From Lewinellaceae bacterium (GTDB lineage Bacteria > Bacteroidota > Bacteroidia > Chitinophagales > Saprospiraceae): 64,000 nucleotides of DNA. The translations under genes were made by a program, and so were the position numbers. Positions 9,905 through 19,045 of the stretch are shown one piece after another (the stretch's first letter is position 1; every line of letters begins with the position of its first letter). The stretch is from positions 1-64,000 of the forward strand of contig JADJYW010000002.1 of assembly GCA_016719605.1 (NCBI GenBank). Direction: 5' to 3'. The notes beneath the pieces were generated by a model. The model was not told the origin of the DNA and did not search any database. It saw only the letters and a list, made by a program, of their open reading frames with translations.

Positions 9905-10937
9905 ATGAAAAACTGCTCTTCGTGCTGCCTCCCGCCGTACTTCTGCTCCAGGCCTGTCCAAACGACTTGAACCGACTGCTCCGTGGGAAGGAGGTGCCCG
10001 TGGTCGATGGGATCCTGTCGTCAGCCGATACCGCAAACCATATCCGCGTAGAAAAAGCCTTCCTCTATCCGGAAACCAGCGTATTGGCACTGCTCTCAAA
10101 TTGTTGATTCCCTTTGGCCTTTCTCCGAGAATGCCATTGATGTTTTTTTTTTGCGGAATTGCCCGTCGGGCAAAACGTATTCCCCCACCCGCGGGACGAA
10201 AACTTGAAGGCTATGTTCGGCAGGACGGCATATTTGCTACCCAACCCAACTGGCTGTAAAAACAAAAGAACCGTCAATGCAGGTACTTCCTATCCGGTAC
10301 GTATCATCCGCAACGACGGAAAACCGACGTGTTTGCAGAAACTGCCGTACCCGGCGACTTCTTTTTCCGGGATCCCTAATCCAGTTGGATGTGCCGGTCA
10401 AAGTCACGGGCATTCGAGCGCGACAAAAACGCCGGCCTTTCCTGGTTGTCGGATGAAATGGTGTACTTCCGGCGTCAACTCTCGCATACGCCACCGGGAA
10501 ATGCCCCGAACGGTACGCCTATCAAACGTGATACGTTGTACCGACGCCCATTGAAATGCGGCGTACCGATGTTCAATCCAGTGGCAGTTATGTTCGCATG
10601 GTGAACGTCAGTTGGAATCATTTTCGGTTTTGCAGAAAGTCGCCTTCCAGCCCCCACACACAGTTTCCGGCGCTTCGAGGTACGGACATCACACTGGAAC
10701 GCGGCGGCCGCGAACAGACTATCACATCGAATCGGCTACGGCCAATGGTATTACAGGCGCAGAACTGATCTCGACATACACCCAACCTCTCCGAAGGGTT
10801 CGGGATTTTACCGCAAAACGTCATCACATTGCCCAACCGCATTGGTACCCCGCAGACCCGTAACCAGCATGAACCTGCAACCCCCCGAGCGCGACTTGAA
10901 TTTTCAATTAATCAGGTCGCTGCTAAACAACTGTTAA
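9905..10937 (+). CDS. Putative DUF4249-type outer-membrane lipoprotein, heavily frameshifted
   Basis: No single frame is open for more than about 100 codons, but a lipoprotein can be pieced together. It has a start MKKLLFVLP..VLLLQAC (signal peptide with lipobox LQAC), EVPVV.GILS.ADTAN.IRVEKAFLYPE, then IRNDGKTDV.AETAVPGDFFFRDP, FERDKNAG.SWLSDE, ITGAELISTYT, EGFGIL and a C-terminal ERDLNFQLIR. The PVVYGILSP-DT-YIRVEKAFL opening and the RDLNF ending match DUF4249 lipoproteins of Bacteroidota as I remember them. These are often encoded beside SusC-like receptors, but none is visible here. Roughly ten indels are needed. The identification is inference from pieced motifs. Confidence 0.6.
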
Positions 10938-11067
10938 GACCATTCGCCCTTGCAACATTTTTTTTGAAAGGCGCCGTTTAATCGTCGTTTTAGACTGCAA
11001 AACAGGTTTTTCCGCCAAAGTCCCAGGTTAGAAAATGTCTCATGGGATTATAATTTGTTGCTTCACG

Positions 11068-11094
11068 ACCACGCCAAACGAGGCGTGGTTTTTT
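11068..11094 (+). terminator. Intrinsic terminator
   Basis: Stem ACCACGCC/GGCGTGGT (11068-11075 and 11082-11089) with a 6-nt loop, followed directly by a T run (11089-11094). It lies 130 bp after the DUF4249-type gene and before the panB promoter. Confidence 0.85.
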
Positions 11095-11106
11095 ATTTAT
11101 ATCCCC

Positions 11107-11114
11107 TACTTTCG
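11107..11114 (+). promoter_or_regulatory. -7 box upstream of panB
   Basis: TACTTTCG in the context CCCCTACTTTCGCCCCC, nearly the same as the box before truA. The resulting panB leader would be about 180 nt and contain the structured element at 11131-11285. Confidence 0.5.
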
Positions 11115-11130
11115 CCCCCTGATTAAGAAG

Positions 11131-11285
11131 AGTGCCGTGTTTAATTTTAGTGCTGGAGCGAGGAAGAGCAAACTTTGGTTCTTCGAGGCAAAATTTAGCC
11201 GTAGCTGAGTCCTACGGCGAAAATTTAACGAGGATAGAACCAAAATTACGTCCGTAGCCCAAAGACTAAATTAAATACGCTCTAA
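11131..11285. repeat. About 150-bp imperfect palindrome in the panB leader
   Basis: The apex is the perfect hairpin GCCGTAG-CTGAGTC-CTACGGC (11198-11218). Moving outwards, AAATTT, TTTGGTTCT and TTTAATTTTAGT on the left (11137-11196) pair with AAATTT, AGAACCAAA and ACTAAATTAAA on the right (11221-11277). It could be a miniature mobile element or an RNA leader. No known riboswitch core was recognised. Confidence 0.6.
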
Positions 11286-11301
11286 ACCAACTACCCACGC
11301 C

Positions 11302-12076
11302 ATGTCTGAGATCTACCGGCGAAACCAACGCGTGTCATTCACGCACGACATCCAGGCCATGAAAAATCGCGGCGAGAAAAATCGCTACGCTCACGGCGTA
11401 CGATTTTTCCATGGCCCGAATTCTGGATGAGGCCGGTATTGATATTCTGCTGGTCGGCGACTCTGCCTCCAATGTCATGGCCGGCCACGAAACCACTCCT
11501 CCCGATTACGCTGGACTCGATGATCTACCATGCCCAATCGGTTGTGCGCGGCATCGGGCCATGGTTGTCGTAGATATGCCCTTCGGCAGCCACCAGTCTA
11601 ATTCAGAAATTGCCCTGAAAAGTGCGATTCGCATCATGAAAGAATCGGGCGCGCATGCTGTCAAAACTGAGGGCGGGTTTCCGAAGTGGAGGAATCCATC
11701 AAACGTATTCTGATGGCGGGCATACCGGTCAGTGGCCACCTGGGCCTGACCCCACAGAGCATCTATTACAAATTTGGCACCTACACGGTACGCGTCTAAA
11801 GAAGATGGAAGCACAAAAACTTTCCGGGATGACGCCCTGCCGCTCGACAACACCGCGTGTTTTGCACTGGCACCGGAAAAATTCCGGCCGAATCCTCGCC
11901 AAAGAACTGTTTCTCCAGTATCGAAACCCCGACCATCGGCATCGGCGCCGGCCTGCACACCGACGGCCAGGTATTAGTCACAATACCGATATGCTTCGGG
12001 ATTACTAAAGACTTCAAAACCGCGCTTCCTGCGCCGCTATGCGGAGTTGTTGGATGCCATCGGCGTTGCTAGTTAG
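11302..12076 (+). CDS. panB: 3-methyl-2-oxobutanoate hydroxymethyltransferase (PanB), frameshifted
   Basis: First step of pantothenate synthesis: adds a hydroxymethyl group from methylene-tetrahydrofolate to ketoisovalerate. From ATG 11302 the pieces read MSEIYRRNQRVSFTHDIQAMKNRGEKI, then DFSMARILDEAGIDILLVGDSASNVMAGHETT, VVVDMPFGSHQSN, IRIMKESGAHAVKTEGG, IPVSGHLGLTPQSIYKFGTY, ETPTIGIGAG and DGQVLVTQDMLGITKDFKPRFLRRYAELLDAIGVAS after correction. The stop is TAG 12074-12076. Substrate- and metal-binding DS and EGG motifs are present. At least six indels occur. The length of about 258 aa suits the family. Confidence 0.9.
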
Positions 12077-12145
12077 TGTTAGTATTGCTGATGTAAAGCG
12101 AGCAAACACTCCTGAACGTAATCGGAACAATACTGAACACACTCC

Positions 12146-13229
12146 ATGAAAAGGAAAACCTTTGTTTTGCTGCGGGTTTTGTTTTTTTTTCCCCTTCGTG
12201 CGCTGCTCACCGGCCTGTTTTTGCCTTTGGAGGCCGGTCAAAAAAAGCCATTTATTTTTCGGGTGAGGTTCGTTTTTTTGGCTGTTTTTCCCAATTGAAA
12301 ACCCCCCCCATCGTACATTTTTTTTGGGCTATCCCCACCGGCGCGTCTTTGAGCAGGTGGTGGACAGCCTCGCACCAAGGCGGCCTCCTGACCGATGTGC
12401 CAGAGTTTTCGGTGGCTGGCAGAAAAATGAAAGCGACAACCGCCCCGTCACGCGCTCCGGGCGGTGTAAAATCGAGCCGGGCTGGAGCAACCTGCAGGCT
12501 CATCCAGCACTTGCGTGCCGGCAAGACAGGGAGCCGTCAACGTTGTTCCGAACAATGAGCGCTTGCCGGAAGAGGTGGCAGGACGTGTTGCCCGTTTCCT
12601 CGAAACAGTTTCGCTCGACTGCTCCAAATTTCTCGACTCTGAGCGTGCTCGCCGAGATCGGCTACACACCGGAGACCCTGATCGCACTATTTATGCAAAC
12701 ACCTACGAGATGTTCTGGAATACCGATGATAAAACGTTTTAAGCGCATGGCAAGGAAAACAAGGCATTTTGGAGCAAAACGACCGCCTCGCCGAGGCGCA
12801 AAAGCCTCGGGCTTACGCCCGTGCAAGTGTATGCCCTCGCATCCATTGTCGAGCGCGAAACCAACGCCAACAGTGAAAACCGACTATTGCCGGCGTTTAT
12901 CCGAATCGCCTGAAAATCAATATGCTCTTGCAGGCCGACCCCGACCTGCGTATCCGCTACCCGCGATTTTGGTGTTCGCCGCGTCACGTTATTCCATACC
13001 ACCTTCGATTCGCCTTGCAATACCTACATGTACAAAGGCTTGCCGCCCGGGCCGATCAGTATGGCTTCCATCGGCAGCATTGATGCCGTACTGAACCCGC
13101 AACAACACGACTACCTGTATTTCTGTGCAAACTCCGATGAATCCGGCACACATGCCTTTGCCGGTACTTATGCGGCACATTTGGTAATGCCGGCGGTTTC
13201 AAACCTGGGTACAGCAGCGGGGGTATTAG
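12146..13229 (+). CDS. mltG: Endolytic murein transglycosylase MltG (YceG family), frameshifted
   Basis: Inner-membrane enzyme that cleaves nascent glycan strands. Start MKRKTFVLLRVLFFF gives the membrane anchor. Later pieces are ASIVERETNANSE (containing the catalytic Glu), YPNRLKINMLLQADPT, TLFHTTFDSPYNTYMYKGLPPGPISMASIGSIDAVLNPQQHDYLYFCA, and a tail THAFAGTYAAHL.NAGRFQTWVQQRGY before TAG 13227-13229. YxxKGLPPGPI and the ERE motif define the family. About ten indels are spread over the gene, and the LysM-like N-terminal region is only partly readable. Confidence 0.88.
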
Positions 13230-13323
13230 GAGTTGTTTGTGTACGATTCAACCACTTTGCCCCCCTCTGTTATAGCCACTTTGATATTGCATTTTGGCTT
13301 TTGCTACTAAATCTTGACTGGAT

Positions 13324-14344
13324 ATGAATTATCGTTTGTTTGGAAAATCGGGTTTGCGCGTCTCCGAGATTTGTTTGGGCACTATGACATTCGGTACCGA
13401 GTGGGGCTGGGGTGCAGACAAAGCCGAAAGCCAAAAGATTTTTGATATGTACGCGGCGGCCGGCGGCAATTTTTTGGACACCGCCAACCGCTACACCGAG
13501 GGTACCAGCGAACGCTGGCTGGGTGAGTTTGTCAAAAGCGAACGCCACCATTTTGTAGTGGCTACAAAATATACCCTGCGCGACCAATCGGGCGACCCCA
13601 ATTTCGCGGGCAACCACCGCAAAAATATGATGCGCTCCGTGGAGGAAAGCCTGCGCCGGCTGGACACCGAATTTATTGACCTCTTTTGGGTACGCCTGGG
13701 ACGGCATGACCCCCGTGGATGAGGTATTGCGCGGCCTGGACGATCTGGTGCGCAGCGGAAAAGTCCAGTATATCGGCATATCGGATACGCCGGCATGGGT
13801 AGTCAGCCAGGCCAATACCATGGCCGAACTGCGGGGCTGGACCGCTTTTACCGGTTTGCAAATAGAATACTCCCTGCTTCAGCGAGCGCCCGAACGCGAG
13901 CTGATTCCCATGGCCAAACAGTTTGGCCTGGCTATCACGCCCTGGGGCGCCATTGGCGGCGGGGCACTCACCGGGAAATACCTCCAGGGCGATACCGGTC
14001 GTGTAGTGGAAACCAGTGCCCGCCGCAGCAGCCGGGCCAACGACATCGCCACCGAAGTGGTCAAACAGGCAGAGTCTCTCGGGGTGACCCCGGCCCAATT
14101 AGTCATCAACTGGACGCGCCAGCGCGATGCAGCCCTCACATCCATTCCTATCATTGGCGCCCGAACGGCTGCCCAGTTGCAAGACTCACTCGGCTGCGTG
14201 AACTTCCAGATTCCGACCGAAACCCTTCAGGCACTTGATGCAGCAAGCCCTGTCGAACTGGGATTTCCACACGAATTCCTTGCCTCCGATAACATCCGCG
14301 AATTGATCTTCGGAGGACAATACGATAAAATCGTTGCTGGTTAG
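13324..14344 (+). CDS. Aldo/keto reductase, one frameshift
   Basis: NAD(P)H-dependent oxidoreductase of the AKR superfamily with a TIM barrel. Residues 1-120 hold LRVSEICLGTMTFG, the catalytic LDTANRY (Asp, Tyr) and Lys in VVATKYTL. The frame breaks near 13690, inside EFIDLFWVHAWDGMTPVDE, one base being missing. The second part carries GKVQYIGISDTPAWV, QIEYSLLQRAPERELIP, ITPWGAIGGGALTGKY, the cofactor-binding IPIIGARTAAQLQDSLG and a normal C-terminus. The combined length of about 339 aa is typical. The substrate cannot be told. It is followed immediately by a dispersed repeat. Confidence 0.9.
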
Positions 14345-14345
14345 A

Positions 14346-14428
14346 AAGGTTGGAAGGTTAGAAGGTTTCTGGTTAGAAACCTTCCAACCAGAAACCTTCT
14401 AACCTTCCAACCTTCTAACCTTCCAACC
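14346..14428. repeat. AACCTTCC/AACCAGAAACC repeat, copy 2
   Basis: GGTTGGAAGGTTAGAAGGTTTCTGG, then the inverted series AACCTTCCAACCAGAAACC..., lies between the aldo/keto reductase stop and iscX. The two halves pair as an imperfect hairpin. Confidence 0.85.
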
Positions 14429-14440
14429 AAAAACAAAATC

Positions 14441-14686
14441 ATGCCTTTTAGCGACATTGACAACATGCCCATTCAATGGGCCGACCACGAGGACATAGCC
14501 ATGAAACTGTACGAACGTTTCGGCAACGACTTCAGCGAGAGCAAAATTTACCGCATCCGCTTCACCCAACTGATCGAATGGGTACTTGAAATTTCAAATT
14601 TTGAAGGCAAACGTGAAGACTGCAACGAAGCACACCTGGAGCAAATTCAGGCCAAATGGGTTTACGAATGGAGAGACAATCAATAG
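14441..14686 (+). CDS. iscX: Fe-S cluster assembly protein IscX (YfhJ family)
   Basis: Small acidic protein that binds the cysteine desulfurase IscS and iron and modulates Fe-S cluster assembly. The 81-aa product aligns by eye with E. coli IscX along its length: IQWADHEDIAMKLYERFGNDF, then RIRFTQLIEWVLEISNFEG and a closing LEQIQAKWVYEWRD. An insertion of a few residues after ESKIYR distinguishes it. No other isc genes are near. The kdsC reading frame starts at or just after its end, so the two may be translationally coupled. Confidence 0.85.
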   Translation: MPFSDIDNMPIQWADHEDIAMKLYERFGNDFSESKIYRIRFTQLIEWVLEISNFEGKREDCNEAHLEQIQAKWVYEWRDNQ

Positions 14687-14700
14687 TACCTGCCGAACAA

Positions 14701-15229
14701 ATGCCGTTGCCGGAGACCACCGTCGAACTCGTCCACCTGTTCGATAAATTCCGGACGGTACGCGCCTTCATCTTCGATGTTGATGGCGTGCTCACAGACA
14801 ACTCGGTACACGTCACCGAAAGCGGGGAACAGCTGCGGCGTATGAATATCCGCGACGGGCTGGGCATCAAAATTGCCTTGCGAAATGGCTTTCCCGTGTG
14901 TATTATCACCGGAGGACGCTCACAGGGTGTGGTCAAACGCCTGTCGGGGCTGGGCATCGAACATATTTATTCCGGGATAGAAGACAAATGGCCCGTTTTT
15001 CAGCAGTTTTGAGTTCGTTTAACCTGAAAGCCAACGAAATCTGCTACATGGGCGACGATCTGCCCGACCTGCAAATCCTGCAAAGGTTGGTCTCGCCACT
15101 TGTCCTGCCGATGCCGTATCGGAAATTCGGACGACGGTAGACTACATTTCGCCGCTCGTTGGCGGTGCAGGCTGTGTGCGGGATGTGCTGGAAAAAGTGC
15201 TAAAAGTGCAAGACAAGTGGGTGCTTTAG
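14701..15229 (+). CDS. kdsC: 3-deoxy-D-manno-octulosonate 8-phosphate phosphatase (KdsC-like HAD), frameshifted
   Basis: HAD-superfamily phosphatase making KDO for lipopolysaccharide. The nucleophile motif IFDVDGVLTD, the SGEQLRRMNIRDGLGIK segment, motif II (IITGG) and motif III (NLKANEICYMGDDLPDL) are visible. The frame is lost near 15010 (after FQQF) and again near 15107; the last part reads PADAVSEIRTTVDYISPLVGGAGCVRDVLEKVLKVQ before TAG 15227-15229. The length of about 176 aa matches stand-alone C0-type KdsC. ATG 14701 was chosen because it places the first strand at the usual distance; ATG 14656 and 14668 are in-frame alternatives overlapping iscX. Confidence 0.88.
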
Positions 15230-15322
15230 GGCGATCTTTCTTATCGTAGATGGGATTGGCAATTTGTACCATAGCACCAGGTTTTGGAGGCCAGGGTTAT
15301 GCCTGTTCAAATAGTACGCGCT

Positions 15323-16315
15323 CTATTGCTTTTTATCCATCCTCCGAAAGGATCGCCGCAGTAAAAAACTATGCTTCAGCGCCTCCATTGTTTCGTTGAA
15401 ACGCGCCGTGCCCTGCTCGATGTTGCCCAGCGTGACCTGAATGCGGGCCGCTGCCAAGGAGTCGCGCAGCAATAAATGGGCCGCACCCGGTCCTTGCTGA
15501 ATATCGGTCTGAACGTTGTCGGCCAGTAAAGCCACATGCTGCACTAAGGTGTCCATATTCTGCACCAGCCGGCCCGCCTGCGTTTCTACTTGTTGCAATT
15601 TCCGGGCAGCCTGATTCAGTTCGTACGCCAGCGTCGTGTCCCGCAACAAAGCCCCGACAGTACCTTCTCCGGCACGAATACCGGCCATTACCGACCGCAG
15701 GTCGGTAGCGGTAGCCGATGCGGTGGCCGTGGTAACCCGCAAGTTTGCCAGTGCTGCCTTCAGGTCGCGCGAGAGACTTTCATCCTGAAGCAAGGTTGTC
15801 AATTGGGTCCTCCTGTTGATCCGCTCAACAGTTTCGAGCAGCCCTTCTGAAATGACGAGGACGTTCTGGTTTGTTTTGTTCAGGATGTGCAGCATTTCTG
15901 CCGTGCTGACATCCTTTTGAGACTGGATAATGTCGCCCGGTTCGATCAGCGGAGCAGGCTCTTTCGCCGGCATGAGATTGACCACGCGGTTGCCGACCAA
16001 CCCGTCCGTAGCGATATCGGCCAGGGTGTTTTTGCGTACTACCCGGCGCATCTCGTCATCCAGTCGAAGACCAACCTCTACCAGGGTGTCATTGATCAGT
16101 GCTACTGTCTCCACCACACCGACGACGATGCCGGACACCCGAACGTTGCTGCCGGGCGTGAGGCCGTTCACATTTTCAAAGTGGGCTTTGACCGGGAAAC
16201 GGGTCGAAAAAATACTCTGGTTTTTGCCCAGCAAGTACAGGAAGGCGACGACCAGCGCCAATCCCGTCAGGGCGAAAATACCCAGTTTGATATTATCGGA
16301 TGTTCGATTAGCCAT
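15323..16315 (-). CDS. mlaD: MlaD-family (MCE domain) substrate-binding protein
   Basis: Membrane-anchored periplasmic ring subunit of the Mla phospholipid transporter. One N-terminal transmembrane helix (residues about 10-28, IKLGIFALTGLALVVAFLY) is followed by an MCE domain (HFENVNGLTPGSNVRVSGIVVGVV, DGLVGNRVVNL) to about residue 130 and a long helical, probably coiled C-terminus. The length of 330 aa is longer than E. coli MlaD (183 aa) and usual for Bacteroidota. It is the last gene of a minus-strand mlaE-mlaF-mlaD operon with 6-bp spacing to mlaF. The frame is intact. Confidence 0.9.
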   Translation of the reverse strand: MANRTSDNIKLGIFALTGLALVVAFLYLLGKNQSIFSTRFPVKAHFENVNGLTPGSNVRVSGIVVGVVETVALINDTLVEVGLRLDDEMRRVVRKNTLADIATDGLVGNRVVNLMPAKEPAPLIEPGDIIQSQKDVSTAEMLHILNKTNQNVLVISEGLLETVERINRRTQLTTLLQDESLSRDLKAALANLRVTTATASATATDLRSVMAGIRAGEGTVGALLRDTTLAYELNQAARKLQQVETQAGRLVQNMDTLVQHVALLADNVQTDIQQGPGAAHLLLRDSLAAARIQVTLGNIEQGTARFNETMEALKHSFLLRRSFRRMDKKQ

Positions 16316-16321
16316 GTCTTT

Positions 16322-17058
16322 TTATTCAAAAAATGCGCGAATACTTGGGTCTTTGGATGTGCTGAGTTCTTGATATGTTCCGGTTGCATAGCATTTTCCG
16401 TCAATCAGCATAGCAATGCGTTTGGCGGCGTAGCGCGCCAGTTTCATATCGTGCGAAATAACCAGCGCTGATGTCTGGTATTGTTCCTGCACCTGTTTGA
16501 TGAGTTCGATGATCTCCATGCCGGTGATTGCATCAAGGCCGGTGGTCGGCTCGTCGTACAGGATGATATCCGGTTTTAGGATCAGGGTACGCGCCAGGGC
16601 GATACGTTTGCGCATACCGCCGGAGAGTTCAGCGGGCATCATATCCACCGTGTGTTCCAGCCCCACACTTTCGAGCACTTCGAGCACGAGGTTGTCCACG
16701 TCTTTTGCACCACATTCAGCCAGTGCCGCCGCAGCGGAAATTCCAGATTTTCCCGCACCGTCATGGAATCGTACAGGGCGTTGCTCTGAAATAAAAAACC
16801 CACGCGGGCGCGCAACTGGTCCAACTCCATGTAACTCAAGTCCGGCACGTTTTGCCCCAGTACTTCGATACGCCCGGAGTCGGGTCGCAGCAAGCCGATG
16901 ATACACTTGATAAGCACCGATTTGCCCGAGCCGGACTTGCCCAGCACCACCAGGTTTTCGCCCCGATACAGTTGCAGATCGAAGTGGTCGAGCACCACGT
17001 TGTCGCCGAATGCCTTGCACAACTGTTCTACCACAATCACCGGTTCATTGTTTTCCAT
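16322..17058 (-). CDS. mlaF: Mla transporter ATP-binding protein MlaF, one frameshift
   Basis: ABC ATPase that powers phospholipid transport with MlaE and MlaD. Walker A GKSGSGKSVLIK, Q-loop GFLFQSNALYDSMTV, signature LSGGMRKRIALART, Walker B IILYDEPTTGLD and switch His in VISHDM are all present. The first two lie in one frame (from ATG 17058) and the rest in another, the break being near 16725 (one base lost after EFPLRRH). The total length of about 246 aa is normal. Confidence 0.92.
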
Positions 17059-17071
17059 GTCCTGTCGTTTT

Positions 17072-17834
17072 TTACCAGATCAATGCAGCTACTTGCACCG
17101 CGAGCAGGTCCAGAATAAAAATAAATACCGAGGCCATGACCACTGCGGAATTTGCCGAGCGCCCCACACCTTCGGTGCCTTTGGAAGAGTAGTATCCTTT
17201 GAAACAGCCCACAATACCTACGGCAAAGCCAAAAAAGAAGGTTTTGATAAACGCCGGCACCGCATCCGCATAGGACACACTGTCCATCACTTGCTCCATA
17301 AACAACTGAAAACGGAGTACTTCATAGATATTCACCCCGAGGTACGAGCCGTACAGGAAATAGCATCGCCAGTACTACCAGCACCGGCAGCATGAACGTA
17401 GCGGCCAGTACACGGGTGACTACCAGATATTTGAATGGATTGGTACCCGACACTTCCATGGCGTCTATTTGCTCCGTCACCCGCATGGAACCGAGTTCGG
17501 CGCCGATACTGGAACCGATTTTACCGGCGAAAATAAGGGCTGTAATCACTGGCCCAATTTCCCGGATGATAGCGATACACACCATGGCCGGTATCATTTT
17601 TTCCACGCCGTAGTGTACCATGTTGGGGCGCAGTTGCATGGTCATCACAAAACCCATGATGAAGGCCGTCAGCCCGACTAATGTGAGCGATTTATAACCA
17701 ATGACGAAGGATTGCCGAAACAACTCCTCCCACTCGTACCGGGGCCGAAATACTTCCCGAAAAAACCGGGCGATAAACCGGGCGAGCGCACCGATTTCCT
17801 GAAAAAATGTATGGTTAAATAATGTACTAAACAT
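17072..17834 (-). CDS. mlaE: Mla transporter permease MlaE, one frameshift
   Basis: Inner-membrane permease of the phospholipid ABC transporter. The start ATG 17834 gives MFSTLFNHTFFQEIGALARF. Family-typical segments are VGLTAFIMGFVMTMQ, IIREIGPVITALIFAGKIGSSIGAELGSMRVTEQIDAMEV (the EQIDA motif) and, after a frame change near 17350, GVNIYEVLRFQLFMEQV and a last helix pair ending LAVQVAALIW. The frame breaks within AMLFLYGSYLG. It heads the mlaEFD operon and is divergent from the SGNH hydrolase gene. Confidence 0.9.
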
Positions 17835-17924
17835 GGCGTGACCGGTTGAAGGGGAGTACAGGATCAACTATAGGGGCCATTGTCCGTATTGCTGCACAGC
17901 ACCCGCATTATTGCTAACCGGTTG

Positions 17925-17932
17925 TAAAGGTA
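17925..17932 (-). promoter_or_regulatory. -7-like box upstream of mlaE
   Basis: On the minus strand this reads TACCTTTA, one base off TAnnTTTG, 91 bp before the mlaE start. It lies back to back with the box at 17959. Confidence 0.35.
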
Positions 17933-17958
17933 ATACGAGCGGTTCAATGCAAGTAAAG

Positions 17959-17966
17959 TACATTTG
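17959..17966 (+). promoter_or_regulatory. -7 box upstream of the SGNH hydrolase
   Basis: TACATTTG matches the consensus and ends 12 bp before ATG 17979. It overlaps the possible TTG start at 17964, which argues for the downstream ATG. Confidence 0.55.
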
Positions 17967-17978
17967 TCAGTCGCAACC

Positions 17979-18977
17979 ATGCAATATATCAACGTTTTAG
18001 CCACCTGCTTCCTCTTCCTGATCGCCCGGTCGGGACATGCCCAGCAAGCCGCCGTCCAGCGCCTTACCAAACCGTTGCGCATCGTCGTCATCGGTTCTTC
18101 CACCGCGGCCGGAGTCGGCGCCCGCCCCCTCGACAGTGCGTGGGTAAACCGCTATCAGGCACATTTGAAAACCCTGCACCCGGCATGCCAGGTCGTGAAC
18201 CTCGGCAAAAGCGGCTACCAAACCTTCCACCTCCTGCCCACCGGGCACAAGCCGCTGCCCTTCTACCCTGCCCCCGACACCCTGCGCAACATCACCAAAG
18301 CCCTCTCCCTGCGCCCCGATGCCGTCATCATCAACCTGCCCTCCAACGATGCCGCCGCCGGATATGATGCTCAGGTGCAACTCGACAACTTCGAGATCAT
18401 CGCCTTCGCTGCATGGGCTGCCGATGTGCCCCTGTGGATCACCACCGTGCAACCCCGAAACTTCGACACCACCAAAATCCAGACCCAGTTTCAGGTGCTG
18501 CAAGCCATGGCCAAACGCTATGGCGATCAGGTCATTAACTTCTGGGAAGGCCTCGCCGGCCCCGACGGCACCGTCAATTCACGATACAATTCCGGCGACG
18601 GCATTCACCTGAACAATGCCGGCCACGCCCTGCTTTTCGAGCGCATGGCCGCCAAAAACATCCCCGCCCATCTCGCCCTGCACACCCGAAACCTGTATAC
18701 GATGGACGACCGATGGGCCGGCGTACTGCCCCTCAGCAACAACGACTTCCGGCACCCCGCACTTACCCCAAAGCCGTTGCCCGCAGTACTCCTGCAAGCC
18801 GCCCAACCCATGGACGAGGTCATCGTGGAGGTGTTCGATGCCAATGACCACCTGCTGCGCAAACTAACAACCAACCTCCCCCACCTGCTCCCTGGCGACT
18901 TCGGGCCAAAGGGCGTGTACCGGATTCAATTGCGAAAAGGGGCCTGGGCAAAAACGGTGCGCTGGACAAAAATATAA
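17979..18977 (+). CDS. Secreted SGNH/GDSL-family hydrolase
   Basis: Probable exported esterase or lipase-like hydrolase. The start ATG 17979 gives a signal peptide (MQYINVLATCFLFLIARSGHA). Block I is IVVIGSSTAAG with the nucleophile Ser, block II has Gly in NLGKSGY, block III is NLPSND (Asn) and block V is DGIHLNNAGH (Asp and His). After the catalytic domain (to residue about 225) is a C-terminal region of about 100 residues (LPAVLLQAAQPMDEVIVEVFDANDHLLRKL). It looks like a beta-sandwich, possibly binding carbohydrate or substrate. The true substrate cannot be deduced. Confidence 0.85.
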   Translation: MQYINVLATCFLFLIARSGHAQQAAVQRLTKPLRIVVIGSSTAAGVGARPLDSAWVNRYQAHLKTLHPACQVVNLGKSGYQTFHLLPTGHKPLPFYPAPDTLRNITKALSLRPDAVIINLPSNDAAAGYDAQVQLDNFEIIAFAAWAADVPLWITTVQPRNFDTTKIQTQFQVLQAMAKRYGDQVINFWEGLAGPDGTVNSRYNSGDGIHLNNAGHALLFERMAAKNIPAHLALHTRNLYTMDDRWAGVLPLSNNDFRHPALTPKPLPAVLLQAAQPMDEVIVEVFDANDHLLRKLTTNLPHLLPGDFGPKGVYRIQLRKGAWAKTVRWTKI

Positions 18978-18997
18978 GGCAAAGAGCGAAGGGCAAG

Positions 18998-19028
18998 TTG
19001 CCTCTTGACCCTTTGTTTCCTACCTTTA
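18998..19028 (+). promoter_or_regulatory. Promoter of the Crp/Fnr gene (-33 TTG, -7 TACCTTTA)
   Basis: TTG at 18998-19000 and TACCTTTA at 19021-19028 are spaced by 20 bp, as in Bacteroidota promoters. The ATG lies 17 bp further on. Confidence 0.5.
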
Positions 19029-19045
19029 CTGCGAATACAAAATCC

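Noticed and set aside
9905..10937. Non-coding or integrated foreign DNA because no long ORF is present
   Set aside because: A lipoprotein with family-typical motifs can be followed through successive frames, so it is a coding gene damaged by indels.
10938..11067. tRNA or small RNA gene between the DUF4249-type gene and the terminator
   Set aside because: No tRNA T-loop signature or cloverleaf was found; the stretch is AT-rich with a long T run only.
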